The translations under genes and the position numbers were made by a program. A stretch of 36,030 bases of DNA, from NCBI RefSeq assembly GCF_927798095.1, contig NZ_CAKMMF010000044.1, positions 1-36,030 of the forward strand, given 5' to 3'. Under the pieces are notes generated by a model. That model was not told where the DNA came from. It searched no databases and worked only from the letters and a program-made list of their open reading frames with translations. Below, one piece after another: positions 24,585-31,651 of this stretch (position 1 is the first letter of the stretch; each line of letters starts with the position of its first letter). This DNA comes from Paenibacillus plantiphilus (GTDB lineage: Bacteria; Bacillota; Bacilli; Paenibacillales; Paenibacillaceae).

Positions 24585-24713
24585 GGTTCGGAGGGTTCTT
24601 CCGATCGCTGTTAAAGCCCGATTTCTTAATTGTAAGTTGATTATAGGTTGAAATCAGGCTTTAAAGGCGAACTCTATCGTTTCTTCAGAATCCCTCCGAC
24701 CCTCCGCTATGTT
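24585..24713. repeat. Nested imperfect inverted-repeat element (about 130 bp)
   Basis: The inner arms, TTAAAGCCCGATTTC (24611-24625) and GAAATCAGGCTTTAA (24650-24664), match at 14 of 15 positions. The outer arms are GGGTTCGGAGGGTTCT-like on the left and, reversed, GGGTCGGAGGGATTCT on the right (to about 24705). The whole can fold into one long hairpin. It has no coding potential. It could be a miniature mobile element or a structured RNA; neither is proven. The wider gap 24460-25091 contains no gene. Confidence 0.65.
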
Positions 24714-24828
24714 CGCAAGTAATGTCAACTGCCGATTTTGAAATTGTACCTTTTTCAAAAGCCTTTAACAAATTTGAATGAATTAATGCCGACTCACAAG
24801 CCCTCTCTCAACAATCCCCACCCATCCA

Positions 24829-24861
24829 TAGAACCAATCAAAACCAATCAAAACCAATTTA
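24829..24861. repeat. Short direct repeats AACCAATCAA
   Basis: AACCAATCAA occurs twice in tandem and a third time as AACCAATTTA, at a 10-base period, in the non-coding gap. Confidence 0.7.
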
Positions 24862-24895
24862 GAAGAAATTAGAAGCAATTACCTTTTGAGACTGA

Positions 24896-24980
24896 AAGCG
24901 TGAAAAACACGCTTATAGCACGCTGAAAAAGCATGATCAGCCGCGAAAGCGTGGAAAATCTTCTTACAGGCATGCGAGCG
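24896..24980. repeat. Intergenic hairpin sequence related to the 113-bp repeat family
   Basis: AAGCGTG-AAAAA-CACGCTT (24896-24914) is a perfect hairpin. It is followed by TATAGCACGCTGAAAAAGC, then CGCGAAAGCGTGGAAAA and CTTACAGGCATGCGAGCG. The order stem, A-rich loop, stem, TTA(C/T)AGC... repeats that seen in the 4730-5117 array and at 35850-35900. Confidence 0.5.
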
Positions 24981-25091
24981 GATGGAAGGTGCCGCGTTGC
25001 ATGATTACGGCCGACCACTAGCAGCCGCTTGTAGGCTCTCACGTCTACATGCCGGCTCTCGCGGCCTCTTCATCTATACCTGCGGCAGCGA

Positions 25092-25991
25092 TTAGCGCTT
25101 GCTGGATTGAATAAAGGCCAGAATCGCACGAAGTGATTGGGGCTCTGCCAGTTGCAGCAGATCACCTTCCTTCTGCAAGCGGGTTTCGATGTTAAGCAGA
25201 TGAAAATCTGTAATCGCGGCATTCGCCCGCACCTCGCTCCAATGAAGCGGGGTGGAGACGGTGGCGCCTCTGCGGGCTCTTGGCGAGTAGGGAGCGATGA
25301 TCGTTTTACCCTGATAATGCTGCAAATAATCGACATAGATTCGATCCCCGCGATGCTTGGTCAGACGTTCGATAGTAAACTGTGACGGAAATTTATCAGC
25401 CATGTAGGAGCCGACGAATTCACCGATTTGACGAAGCTCATCGAATGTAAGCTCAGGAAGCAGCGGGACGATAATCTGTACTCCGGTTGCTCCAGATGTC
25501 TTGGGAATGCTTGCAATGCCGAGTGATTGGAGCAGGTCGCCTACCATTGCCGCCGCTTCCATTATGCGAGGCTCCTCCGGTAGGGTGGGATCCAGATCGA
25601 TCACCCATTCTGTCGGATAGGCCGGATTGCTGATGCGGTCGAACGAAGCATGAAACTCCAGACACGCCAAATTCCCGAGCCAGAGCAGGACAGGGAGAGA
25701 GTCAGGCTCCACATAAGAAATGCCGTCATGATCCGAAGTGTGGACGAAGGCGGGAGCCGGCAAAGGACAGTTTTTCTGATAAAATGACTTGCCTTCCACG
25801 CCGTCGGGATAGCGAATTGTGGTCAAATATCGATCATTGCAATACTTCAGCAGCAAGGGGGCGAGAGCGGCAAGACGCTGTAAATAGTCCGCCTTCGTTA
25901 TGCCCATCTGGGGCCATAACAGCTTGTTCGGATTGCTGATTGTCAGCTCTTGGCCCTCCACAACGATAGTGCCTTTCACGCTTCGGCTCAT
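25092..25991 (-). CDS. ligD: LigD-type DNA polymerase/primase for end joining
   Basis: 299 residues of the archaeo-eukaryotic primase superfamily, as in the LigD polymerase domain. Visible motifs are NPNKLLWPQMGITKADYLQR, FYQKNCP, EWVIDLDPT (catalytic Asp pair), SGATGVQIIVPL and RIYVDYLQH (third acidic site). It fills gaps, preferring ribonucleotides in known members, at broken ends held by Ku. Here it is a free-standing protein rather than fused to the ligase. The ATG at 25991 overlaps the ligase stop (ATGA) and follows AAGGAG by eight bases. The longer frame to 26099 is not used. It is the last gene of ku-ligase-polymerase. Confidence 0.9.
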   Translation of the reverse strand: MSRSVKGTIVVEGQELTISNPNKLLWPQMGITKADYLQRLAALAPLLLKYCNDRYLTTIRYPDGVEGKSFYQKNCPLPAPAFVHTSDHDGISYVEPDSLPVLLWLGNLACLEFHASFDRISNPAYPTEWVIDLDPTLPEEPRIMEAAAMVGDLLQSLGIASIPKTSGATGVQIIVPLLPELTFDELRQIGEFVGSYMADKFPSQFTIERLTKHRGDRIYVDYLQHYQGKTIIAPYSPRARRGATVSTPLHWSEVRANAAITDFHLLNIETRLQKEGDLLQLAEPQSLRAILAFIQSSKR

Positions 25992-27193
25992 GAAGGCGAC
26001 TCCTTGGGCAGGAATGTAACTAGCTTGGGGTGGCGCAGCTGGCCTGCGGCTGTAATCTCTAAACCGGTTACGCGGCATTTGAAGGACATAGGCAGCCATT
26101 GTATGGTCTCGCGCTTGAGATCGTCTGGAATAGCAGGAAAGGGACAGCGGCCCCCAACCGACTCCGGCTGCAAGCTGCGAAAGGCGGCGGCTATCGTCCG
26201 GCGCAGCTCTTCGTTCAATCCCAACGAAACGCTTCCGAAATATTGGCCGTTATAGGCCATTATAAGACTGGCTATTCCACCGTTGCGCAATTTGAGTCCA
26301 ACGATGTCGACATCGATGGCAAGAGCGGTTTTCTTCTTGAACCAGTCGCGGTGCTTTTTTCCCTCGCGGTACGGACTAGACAGCCGCTTGCTGACGACAC
26401 CCTCCCATCCGTTGCTCTCCACCCATTTCCATAATGCCTCTCCATCCAGGAACAGATCTGTAATGATAAGTCTTGGATCATTATTGCTGTATCGCTGCTT
26501 TAAGCGTTGATAACGCTCCCAATAAGGCAGATGTCTAAGATCGCCCGCCTCATCGGCCAAGAGGTCGAACAGCACGTAGACAATTCCGCCTGCTCCTGCG
26601 GATGTGGAAGAGAGGGACTGCGGTTCTGATTGGGAGCTATCTACGGATGCCGAACCGCGCGCAGCTTCCAGTGCGCGGTTCGACGCTGTATGATGGCTGT
26701 CAGCCACATCAGGCCGCAGTTGAGGGGAGGACGTATTATGCCCGCCTCTGGAACGCTCGCGCTTCAGCACCTGTTGAAATTTAGGACGCTCACCGTCCCA
26801 CCATACGACCTCTCCGTCGAGAAGACAGCTGTCATGATCACTGGATAGGGATGACAGAAGGCTGACTACCTCCGGATAGATGGCGTTCTTCACCAGCATA
26901 TTGCGTGAATAAAGCTGTATATCGGCGCTGCTCCCGGCGCGCGGCACGGTGCTGCATGACGACGGTCGACCAGATGCACTGCCCTCTATTCGAGCAAGTA
27001 TTCGCACGCCGTCCCATTTGAGCTGATAGCCCCAGTCGTCACCTCTAGGCAGCTCGTTAATTGTGATGGGAGCCATAGGATGCTCGGGCAGCTGAATAGT
27101 TAAAGCGGAGAGGGCGAGGCTGTTGTCAGCCTCACCCTCTCTGCTAGACAAGTTATTCGGGGAGACATGGGGGTTCTTCTGCTGCTGGCTCAT
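25988..27193 (-). CDS. ATP-dependent DNA ligase (end-joining type) with two low-complexity insertions
   Basis: 401 residues. The nucleotidyltransferase domain has the catalytic lysine K59 in YQLKWDGVR, LYSRN, LLDGEVVWWDG, VYVLFDLL, WEGVVSKR and WFKKK (motifs I, III, IV and V). A C-terminal OB-fold domain follows. It seals double-strand breaks with Ku and the polymerase. Two segments interrupt otherwise conserved regions: residues 71-90, between RILARIE and DIQLYSRN, and about 147-203, before IVYVLFDLL. Both are Ser/Ala/Gly-rich. The ATG at 27193 is one base from the ku stop; the open frame further upstream runs antisense-like through the ku tail and is discarded. Confidence 0.9.
   Translation of the reverse strand: MSQQQKNPHVSPNNLSSREGEADNSLALSALTIQLPEHPMAPITINELPRGDDWGYQLKWDGVRILARIEGSASGRPSSCSTVPRAGSSADIQLYSRNMLVKNAIYPEVVSLLSSLSSDHDSCLLDGEVVWWDGERPKFQQVLKRERSRGGHNTSSPQLRPDVADSHHTASNRALEAARGSASVDSSQSEPQSLSSTSAGAGGIVYVLFDLLADEAGDLRHLPYWERYQRLKQRYSNNDPRLIITDLFLDGEALWKWVESNGWEGVVSKRLSSPYREGKKHRDWFKKKTALAIDVDIVGLKLRNGGIASLIMAYNGQYFGSVSLGLNEELRRTIAAAFRSLQPESVGGRCPFPAIPDDLKRETIQWLPMSFKCRVTGLEITAAGQLRHPKLVTFLPKESPS
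26651..26682. repeat. Hairpin within the second ligase insertion
   Basis: CGAACCGCGC and GCGCGGTTCG are perfect reverse complements, separated by about 12 bases, inside the coding segment for the low-complexity insertion. Confidence 0.6.
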
Positions 27194-27194
27194 G

Positions 27195-28322
27195 CTAGGA
27201 TACTGTCTCCTGCGAGGAGCTGCCCTTCGCCTTGCGCGGTCGCGGAACTCTAGCTTTAGGTTCCTGAGTCTTTCCATCGGCTGATGCGGCGGCGCTGCCG
27301 ACACTGCCGACACTACCTGTGCTGCCAGCTGCGCCGCCAGCCGTGCCACCAGCTGTGCTGCCAGCCGCGCCGCCACCGGTCGCGCTTCCAGCCGTGCCGC
27401 GAGCCACGTCACCAGCCGTGCCGCGAGCCACGCCACCGGCCGCGCTTCCAGCCGCGCCGTCAGCAATGCTGCCAGCTGCTTCGGCCCCTGCTGCTGGATT
27501 GTTTGCGGTGCTGCTTCCCCCGCCGGTATCGAAGCTGCCTGGTGTGCCTGGGGGCAACCGGACGGCTTCGAGACTGGCTTGCAGGGCTGCCATCAAGTCC
27601 AGCACATTCGTGCGCTGCTGCTCTGGCGCGACCCGCACTTCTTCTCCAGCGATTTTATGCTGAATGAGGTCCATTAACCGCACGCGGTAGTCGTCTGTAT
27701 ATTTGGCTGGCTCGAACGGCGTGGAGAGCTGTTCGATCAGCATGCGGGCCATCGTGAGCTCCTTCTCATTGACAATATGTCCCTCCGGCAAGCCGGGAAC
27801 CTGTCCGACGGACCGGATTTCATCGGGATAGAAGATCGTCTCCATAGCGATGCAATCCCCGATAACACGAATGGCTGCAAGCGAGCTTTTGGAGCGGATG
27901 GACACCTTCGCTATACCGATGCGCCCCGACTGGCGCATAGCTTCCAGTAGCAGATTATAGGCGTTCCCGCCCGCTTGGTCTGGGGAGAGGTAGTAGGTTT
28001 TCTGAAAATAGATAGGATCAATTTCCTCCAGATCGACAAAATCGAGTATGGTAATGGTTTTGGTTGCGTCATCGCTCAACTGCTCCAGCTCTTCTTTCTC
28101 GAAGAGGACGAAATGGCCCTTCTCATATTCGTAGCCCTTTATAATGTCATCCCATCCGATATCGGTCTCACAGGTCTGGCATTTGCGGACATAAGCAACA
28201 GGACTTCCGCATTCGCGATGGATGAGGCGCATCGATATGTCTTTATCCTCCGTAGCGGAAAACATTTTAACAGGCACATGAACCAGTCCAAAGCTAATTG
28301 CGCCTTTCCAAACTGTATGCAT
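27195..28322 (-). CDS. ku: Ku DNA-end-binding protein with long Gly/Ala-rich tail
   Basis: 375 residues against the usual 260-300. Residues 1-255 are a typical bacterial Ku core (MHTVWKGAISFGLVHVPVKM, CQTCETDIGWDD, TPFEPAKYTDDYR). Then comes a tail of about 115 residues, first Gly/Ala/Thr/Ser repeats (GTAGDVARGTAGSATGGGAA) and finally a basic end (KARVPRPRKAKG). It forms a homodimeric ring on broken DNA ends and recruits the ligase. The start at 28322 follows AAGGAGG; an in-frame ATG at 28340 is upstream of the RBS. It is first in the operon. A sigma-G-like promoter lies upstream. Confidence 0.93.
   Translation of the reverse strand: MHTVWKGAISFGLVHVPVKMFSATEDKDISMRLIHRECGSPVAYVRKCQTCETDIGWDDIIKGYEYEKGHFVLFEKEELEQLSDDATKTITILDFVDLEEIDPIYFQKTYYLSPDQAGGNAYNLLLEAMRQSGRIGIAKVSIRSKSSLAAIRVIGDCIAMETIFYPDEIRSVGQVPGLPEGHIVNEKELTMARMLIEQLSTPFEPAKYTDDYRVRLMDLIQHKIAGEEVRVAPEQQRTNVLDLMAALQASLEAVRLPPGTPGSFDTGGGSSTANNPAAGAEAAGSIADGAAGSAAGGVARGTAGDVARGTAGSATGGGAAGSTAGGTAGGAAGSTGSVGSVGSAAASADGKTQEPKARVPRPRKAKGSSSQETVS
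27290..27500. repeat. Degenerate GC-rich repeats coding for the Ku tail
   Basis: Reiterated GCCAGCCGTGCC, GCGAGCCACG and related units, multiples of three in length, encode Gly-Thr-Ala-Gly and Ala-Arg-Gly-Thr blocks. Such DNA expands and contracts easily. Confidence 0.8.
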
Positions 28323-28344
28323 GTTGTTAACCTCCTTCAAAACG

Positions 28345-28375
28345 TTCTATGTATCAGGCTATGATGCCAGTATTC
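28345..28375 (-). promoter_or_regulatory. Possible sigma-G promoter of ku
   Basis: On the minus strand GAATA (28371-28375) and CATAGAA (28345-28351) are 19 bases apart, near the forespore consensus spacing. Bacillus subtilis ku is known to be forespore-expressed. The match is modest. Confidence 0.35.
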
Positions 28376-28382
28376 CCTGAAT

Positions 28383-28412
28383 GCATGAAAGACAATCGAA
28401 TCGGGCATATTT
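28383..28412 (+). promoter_or_regulatory. Possible sigma-G promoter of the spore-protein pair
   Basis: GCATG (28383-28387) and CATATTT (28406-28412) have an 18-base gap and resemble forespore promoters. Confidence 0.4.
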
Positions 28413-28458
28413 TTGGGTGAACACGATACCATCTGAGCAATAGAGGGGAGGATAGACC

Positions 28459-28677
28459 ATGAGTGGAGTCAGCAGTACGCCGACTGGAAGCAATAACGAT
28501 GATAGGCGGCATGAAGGCCGTGATGATTATTTTATGGACATTGACCGTATGGTTAATGAAGGCTTGGGCGGAGGGCAGGTTACGCTGCATAACGGAATGA
28601 TCGAAGCGACGACGACCGAGACGATGATCCCTGAGACAGGTGCGATACAGACGGAGACAGAAGCGCAAGAGACGTAA
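28459..28677 (+). CDS. Small acidic hypothetical protein (72 aa)
   Basis: Starts at ATG 28459 behind GGGAGG with an eight-base gap. The hydrophilic product includes YFMDIDRMVNEGLGGGQV and TLHNGMIEATTTETM, and ends in a Thr/Glu-rich tail. No membrane segment or cysteine is present. It precedes the H-type spore protein by 17 bases, so the two are probably co-transcribed, suggesting a spore-related role. The family is not recognised with certainty. Confidence 0.72.
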   Translation: MSGVSSTPTGSNNDDRRHEGRDDYFMDIDRMVNEGLGGGQVTLHNGMIEATTTETMIPETGAIQTETEAQET

Positions 28678-28694
28678 AGGAGCTGCAGCCCGCC

Positions 28695-28889
28695 ATGAAA
28701 ACCGAACGAGCCCAACAAATTTATGAATCGAAGGATACGATTGCGGTTCATCTCGAAGGCAAGCCGGTATGGATCGAGAATGTGGATGAAGGCAATGGGA
28801 TGGCTACGGTACAGGTCGAATCCAATCCGCTGAATACGATGACCGTATCCATCGACCGTCTTCAAGAGGGCAAAGGCTATGATGCCTGA
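28695..28889 (+). CDS. sspH: H-type small acid-soluble spore protein
   Basis: 64 residues. MKTERAQQIYESKDTIAVHL, then KPVWIENVDEGNGMATVQV and a closing VSIDRLQEG match the compact SASP-H pattern (RA.QI..S.......G.PVWI..VDE..G.A.V). These minor spore proteins are made in the forespore. AAAGGAGCTG precedes the start. A terminator follows 15 bases downstream. Paralogs exist in this family, so the symbol denotes family level. Confidence 0.85.
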   Translation: MKTERAQQIYESKDTIAVHLEGKPVWIENVDEGNGMATVQVESNPLNTMTVSIDRLQEGKGYDA

Positions 28890-28903
28890 ATAAGCCGGTC
28901 AGT

Positions 28904-28942
28904 AACCCCGCTGTGAGCGCAGAGCTCGGCGGGGTTATTGCT
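28904..28942 (+). terminator. Terminator after sspH
   Basis: AACCCCGC and GCGGGGTT form an 8-bp stem followed by ATTGCTGTT; the T run is poor but the stem is strong. Confidence 0.7.
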
Positions 28943-29047
28943 GTTAGCCGGCGTGTATTTGTTTGAGCCAAGAGGCTGGGGGGTAAAAAAGAGCATGATG
29001 ATCTATATAAGTTGAATGATTGAAAGGGACAAAGGGTCGCTGCGCCG

Positions 29048-29091
29048 GGGAATGTTCTTACGAGCGCTGACGCTTCTCCAGAAACATTCCC
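29048..29091. repeat. Inverted repeat GGGAATGTT...AACATTCCC
   Basis: Perfect 9-bp arms enclose GAGCGCTGACGCTTC, itself partly self-complementary. It lies upstream of the 51-aa gene, outside its likely promoter. Its role is unknown. Confidence 0.6.
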
Positions 29092-29103
29092 TGCTCCGCT
29101 CTG

Positions 29104-29131
29104 TTGTTCTTTCTTTCGATCTACTTATTAT
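29104..29131 (+). promoter_or_regulatory. Possible promoter of the 51-aa membrane protein gene
   Basis: TTGTTC (29104-29109) and TATTAT (29126-29131) are 16 bases apart. Confidence 0.4.
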
Positions 29132-29165
29132 AGTGAAAACGAATATTGTAGAGGAGAGGATTATT

Positions 29166-29321
29166 ATGGTTCAACGCAATGTCGATATCGAAGAACGCCA
29201 TGTGGAGAAAAAGTCCGATCCCAGCCATGTAGCGGCTACTTTTATTAAATATGCGGCCTATATCATTATCTTTTTCGGAGCGCTGTATTTCCTCGTTGAA
29301 TATGTGCTGCCTAAGATTTAA
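29166..29321 (+). CDS. Small single-span membrane protein (51 aa)
   Basis: ATG at 29166 follows GAGGAGAGGA with a good gap, which excludes the longer frame starting at 29016. The product has a charged N-terminal half (VDIEERHVEKKSDPSH) and one membrane helix (YAAYIIIFFGALYFLVEYVL) near the C-terminus. It is a monocistronic unit with its own terminator. No function can be assigned. Confidence 0.75.
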   Translation: MVQRNVDIEERHVEKKSDPSHVAATFIKYAAYIIIFFGALYFLVEYVLPKI

Positions 29322-29381
29322 TAAACCGCCGAAGGCCGCGAGTATTGTCATGATGTTCGGCTGCTGCTGACTGCATATAGG

Positions 29382-29418
29382 AATGTCCACTCGGGGGAAA
29401 TCGGGTGGGCATTTTTTT
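29382..29418 (+). terminator. Terminator after the 51-aa membrane protein gene
   Basis: AATGTCCAC pairs with GTGGGCATT (one G-U pair), followed by seven Ts. Confidence 0.85.
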
Positions 29419-29471
29419 GGAATTTAAAGTAATATTTATAGAGTAGGTTCAGTTGCGATGGGGGAATGATG

Positions 29472-30152
29472 ATGAGCGAGAATTGGGAGCATGCCGGGGA
29501 AGCGTTGAGTTGTATTGAGGTGAAAGGGAATGCTAACAACGATCCTGTTGCCATCAAAGGTCTGACAGAGGGCCTTCATTGTATTGGAATCGGTACAGAT
29601 GCTGCGGTGTTTTCCTACGAACCTGTGCCTAAGTATGCGTTCAAGGTCTATTCGCCTCATGCGATAGAGAAGCTGGAAGCGGAGAAAAGCGTCTATGAAA
29701 GGCTGGTTGGTTCGCCTTATCATCCGCAATATTTTGGACATGGAGCTAATTTTATCGTTATCAGCTTCGAGGGCGGGATCACGCTGCATGATTGTCTTGT
29801 ACATGGTGTATCTGTTCCCAGGCAGGTCATTGCTGACGTCGAGGAAGCGAAGAAGCTTGTCGTGGAGCGGGGCCTGAACCCAAGGGACATCCATCTGAAA
29901 AATGTGCTGCTGCAGGATGGCAGGGCCAAAGTGATCGACGTATCTGAATACATAAAGGAAGGCAATGATCATCGGTGGGATCATCTGGTATGGGCCTACA
30001 ACAATTTTTACAGTCATCTGGAAGGGGTCAAAATCCCGTCATGGGCGCTTGGGACGATCCGCAAATGGTACAATCGCGCCGATCAGGCCAACTTTAGTCT
30101 GGAGGAGTTCTCGCAGCGGGTTAGCCAGTTGTTCAAATGGACAGGGAAATAA
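29472..30152 (+). CDS. Protein kinase-like protein (YrzF-like)
   Basis: 226 residues with a minimal kinase fold: a Gly-poor loop (GIGTDAAVFSY), YAFKVY with the ATP-binding Lys, LVERGLNPRDIHLKNVLLQD with a catalytic RDxxxxN motif, and VIDVSEY where most kinases have DFG. The Asp of that last motif is kept, so activity is possible. It resembles small Bacillus kinases such as YrzF. Three consecutive ATGs (29466, 29469, 29472) are available; the third has the best gap to GGGGG. The gene stands alone and its substrate is unknown. Confidence 0.75.
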   Translation: MSENWEHAGEALSCIEVKGNANNDPVAIKGLTEGLHCIGIGTDAAVFSYEPVPKYAFKVYSPHAIEKLEAEKSVYERLVGSPYHPQYFGHGANFIVISFEGGITLHDCLVHGVSVPRQVIADVEEAKKLVVERGLNPRDIHLKNVLLQDGRAKVIDVSEYIKEGNDHRWDHLVWAYNNFYSHLEGVKIPSWALGTIRKWYNRADQANFSLEEFSQRVSQLFKWTGK

Positions 30153-30254
30153 TAGAGCAGCTCTTTAACGTACTGCTATGGTGAAATATTTTGATGATAA
30201 TGGATGGAAAACAAACATAGAGGGTAGATAAATTGCGATAATATCGTTTTTAAT

Positions 30255-30283
30255 TTGGAATTTGCTTAGAATACATTTATAAT
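30255..30283 (+). promoter_or_regulatory. Sigma-A promoter of the YitT-family gene
   Basis: TTGGAA (30255-30260) and TATAAT (30278-30283) with a 17-base spacer, 39 bases before the ATG. Confidence 0.75.
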
Positions 30284-30322
30284 GGAAGTATATGATGGAA
30301 TTTGAACGGGTGGAGGGGAAGA

Positions 30323-31189
30323 ATGGCTAAACAACATTATAAACTATCCAAGCTTGAAATCATTAAACGTATTATCTTCTTAACGCTCGGGGCATCACTT
30401 GTAGCTGTTGCGTTGGAAATTTTCCTCGTGCCTAACGATATTATTGACGGCGGTATCGTCGGTGTATCCATTATTGTCTCCAAGCTTACAGGTTTGCCTC
30501 TCGGTATGTTCCTGTTCCTGCTGAACCTGCCCTTTCTGGTGCTGGGCTACAAGCAGATCGGCAAGACGTTCGCGTTATCGACGCTGTACGGCGTAACGGT
30601 GATGTCAATCGGAACGCAGCTGCTGCATTCTGTTGATCCGCTTACGTACAGTATTTTTCTGGCTCCGGTCATCGGGGGCGTACTGCTGGGGATAGGCGTC
30701 GGCCTTGTGATTCGCTTCGGCGGCTCGCTTGACGGAACTGAGATTGTGGCCATCCTGTTCACGAAGAAGCTTCCTTTCTCCGTAGGCGAGATTGTCATGT
30801 TCATCAATCTCTTCATTCTGGGAAGCGCAGGCTTTGTCTTCTCCTGGGATAGCGCGATGTATTCGCTTATTGCCTACTACATTGCATTCAAGATGATCGA
30901 TATCACCATTGAAGGCTTCGACGAGTCGAAATCGGTCTGGATTATTAGCGATGACGCGAAGGAAGTCGGAGATGCCATTATGAGCCGGCTTGGTCGCGGC
31001 GTTACTTATTTGCATGGCGAAGGCGGCTTTACTGGCGGAACGAAGCGGGTGATCTTCTGCGTCATAACCCGTCTGGAGGAAGCGAAGCTCAAGTCGATTG
31101 TGCACGAGCTTGATCCCTCAGCATTCCTGGCGGTCGGCAACATACACGATGTGAAGGGCGGACGCTTCAAGAAGCGGGATATTCATTAG
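30323..31189 (+). CDS. YitT family membrane protein (DUF161/DUF2179)
   Basis: 288 residues: five to six membrane helices in the first 190 residues with family landmarks (VPNDIIDGGIVGVSIIVSKL, GGSLDGTEIVA), then a C-terminal cytosolic DUF2179 domain (GRGVTYLHGEGGFTGGTKRV, AVGNIHDVKGGRF). Related proteins are widespread in Firmicutes; transport is suspected but not shown. GGAGGGG before ATG 30323 fixes the start. It has its own promoter and terminator. Confidence 0.92.
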   Translation: MAKQHYKLSKLEIIKRIIFLTLGASLVAVALEIFLVPNDIIDGGIVGVSIIVSKLTGLPLGMFLFLLNLPFLVLGYKQIGKTFALSTLYGVTVMSIGTQLLHSVDPLTYSIFLAPVIGGVLLGIGVGLVIRFGGSLDGTEIVAILFTKKLPFSVGEIVMFINLFILGSAGFVFSWDSAMYSLIAYYIAFKMIDITIEGFDESKSVWIISDDAKEVGDAIMSRLGRGVTYLHGEGGFTGGTKRVIFCVITRLEEAKLKSIVHELDPSAFLAVGNIHDVKGGRFKKRDIH

Positions 31190-31240
31190 CTGATTGATCA
31201 CCGCTGCAGCGACAAGGCTTTCCGTTGGATAGACATGAAC

Positions 31241-31286
31241 AAGCGGGTAGGATTGCTCTTTCGGAGCGGTCTTGCCCGCTTTTGTT
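31241..31286 (+). terminator. Terminator after the YitT-family gene
   Basis: AAGCGGG and CCCGCTT enclose an inner GCTC/GAGC hairpin and are followed by TTTGTTG. Confidence 0.7.
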
Positions 31287-31373
31287 GCGAGTGCGGATAC
31301 TGACCGATATAATAAGGTCATTCATATTTAACGATAATCGTTGCATAATTGGCGGAGCTGAGGCCGGTTCAGG

Positions 31374-31455
31374 GCTGCGTTAATGACGATATAGCGAAAA
31401 AGAAGCAGTGAAGCGCTGCGTTAATGATGATATAGCGAAAAGAGCAGTGAAGTGG
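31374..31455. repeat. 41-bp direct duplication upstream of thiL
   Basis: GCTGCGTTAATGACGATATA recurs 41 bases later with a single change, and the copies stay alike through GCAGTGAAG. It is non-coding. Confidence 0.85.
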
Positions 31456-31478
31456 TGCGTGTGGTAACTCCCGCACCG

Positions 31479-31517
31479 CCCCACCGCGCGCTTGGAGATG
31501 CGCGCTGCGCGGTGGGG
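31479..31517. repeat. GC-rich hairpin upstream of thiL
   Basis: CCCCACCGCGC and GCGCGGTGGGG are perfect 11-bp arms with a 17-base loop that can itself pair (GCGC). No T run follows. The rest of the 31190-31648 gap shows only the terminator and the duplication. Confidence 0.75.
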
Positions 31518-31634
31518 AAAGACAGCTGCCGCGCCGGGAGCTGTGCGGTGCAGAATGGATGGATGACCGCTCAATCGGGCGCTGCAAGCTGGATGTGAGC
31601 TTGGCGGCGGAATGGTACGCTGTCAAATTGTGAT

Positions 31635-31651
31635 GGGAGGCGGTAGAGCTG
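31635..31651 (+). promoter_or_regulatory. RBS and CTG start codon of thiL
   Basis: GGGAGG (31635-31640) stands eight bases before CTG (31649-31651). The frame is closed by TGA at 31631-31633, and no ATG, GTG or TTG occurs between that stop and a GTG at 31724. Confidence 0.7.

Noticed and set aside
27284..27667. Arg/Cys/His- and Pro/Ala-rich plus-strand frames
   Set aside because: They are antisense to the Ku Gly/Ala tail and arise from GC-rich repeats.
31190..31648. TPP riboswitch upstream of thiL
   Set aside because: The conserved CTGAGA and ACCTGA-type elements of the thi box were not found.
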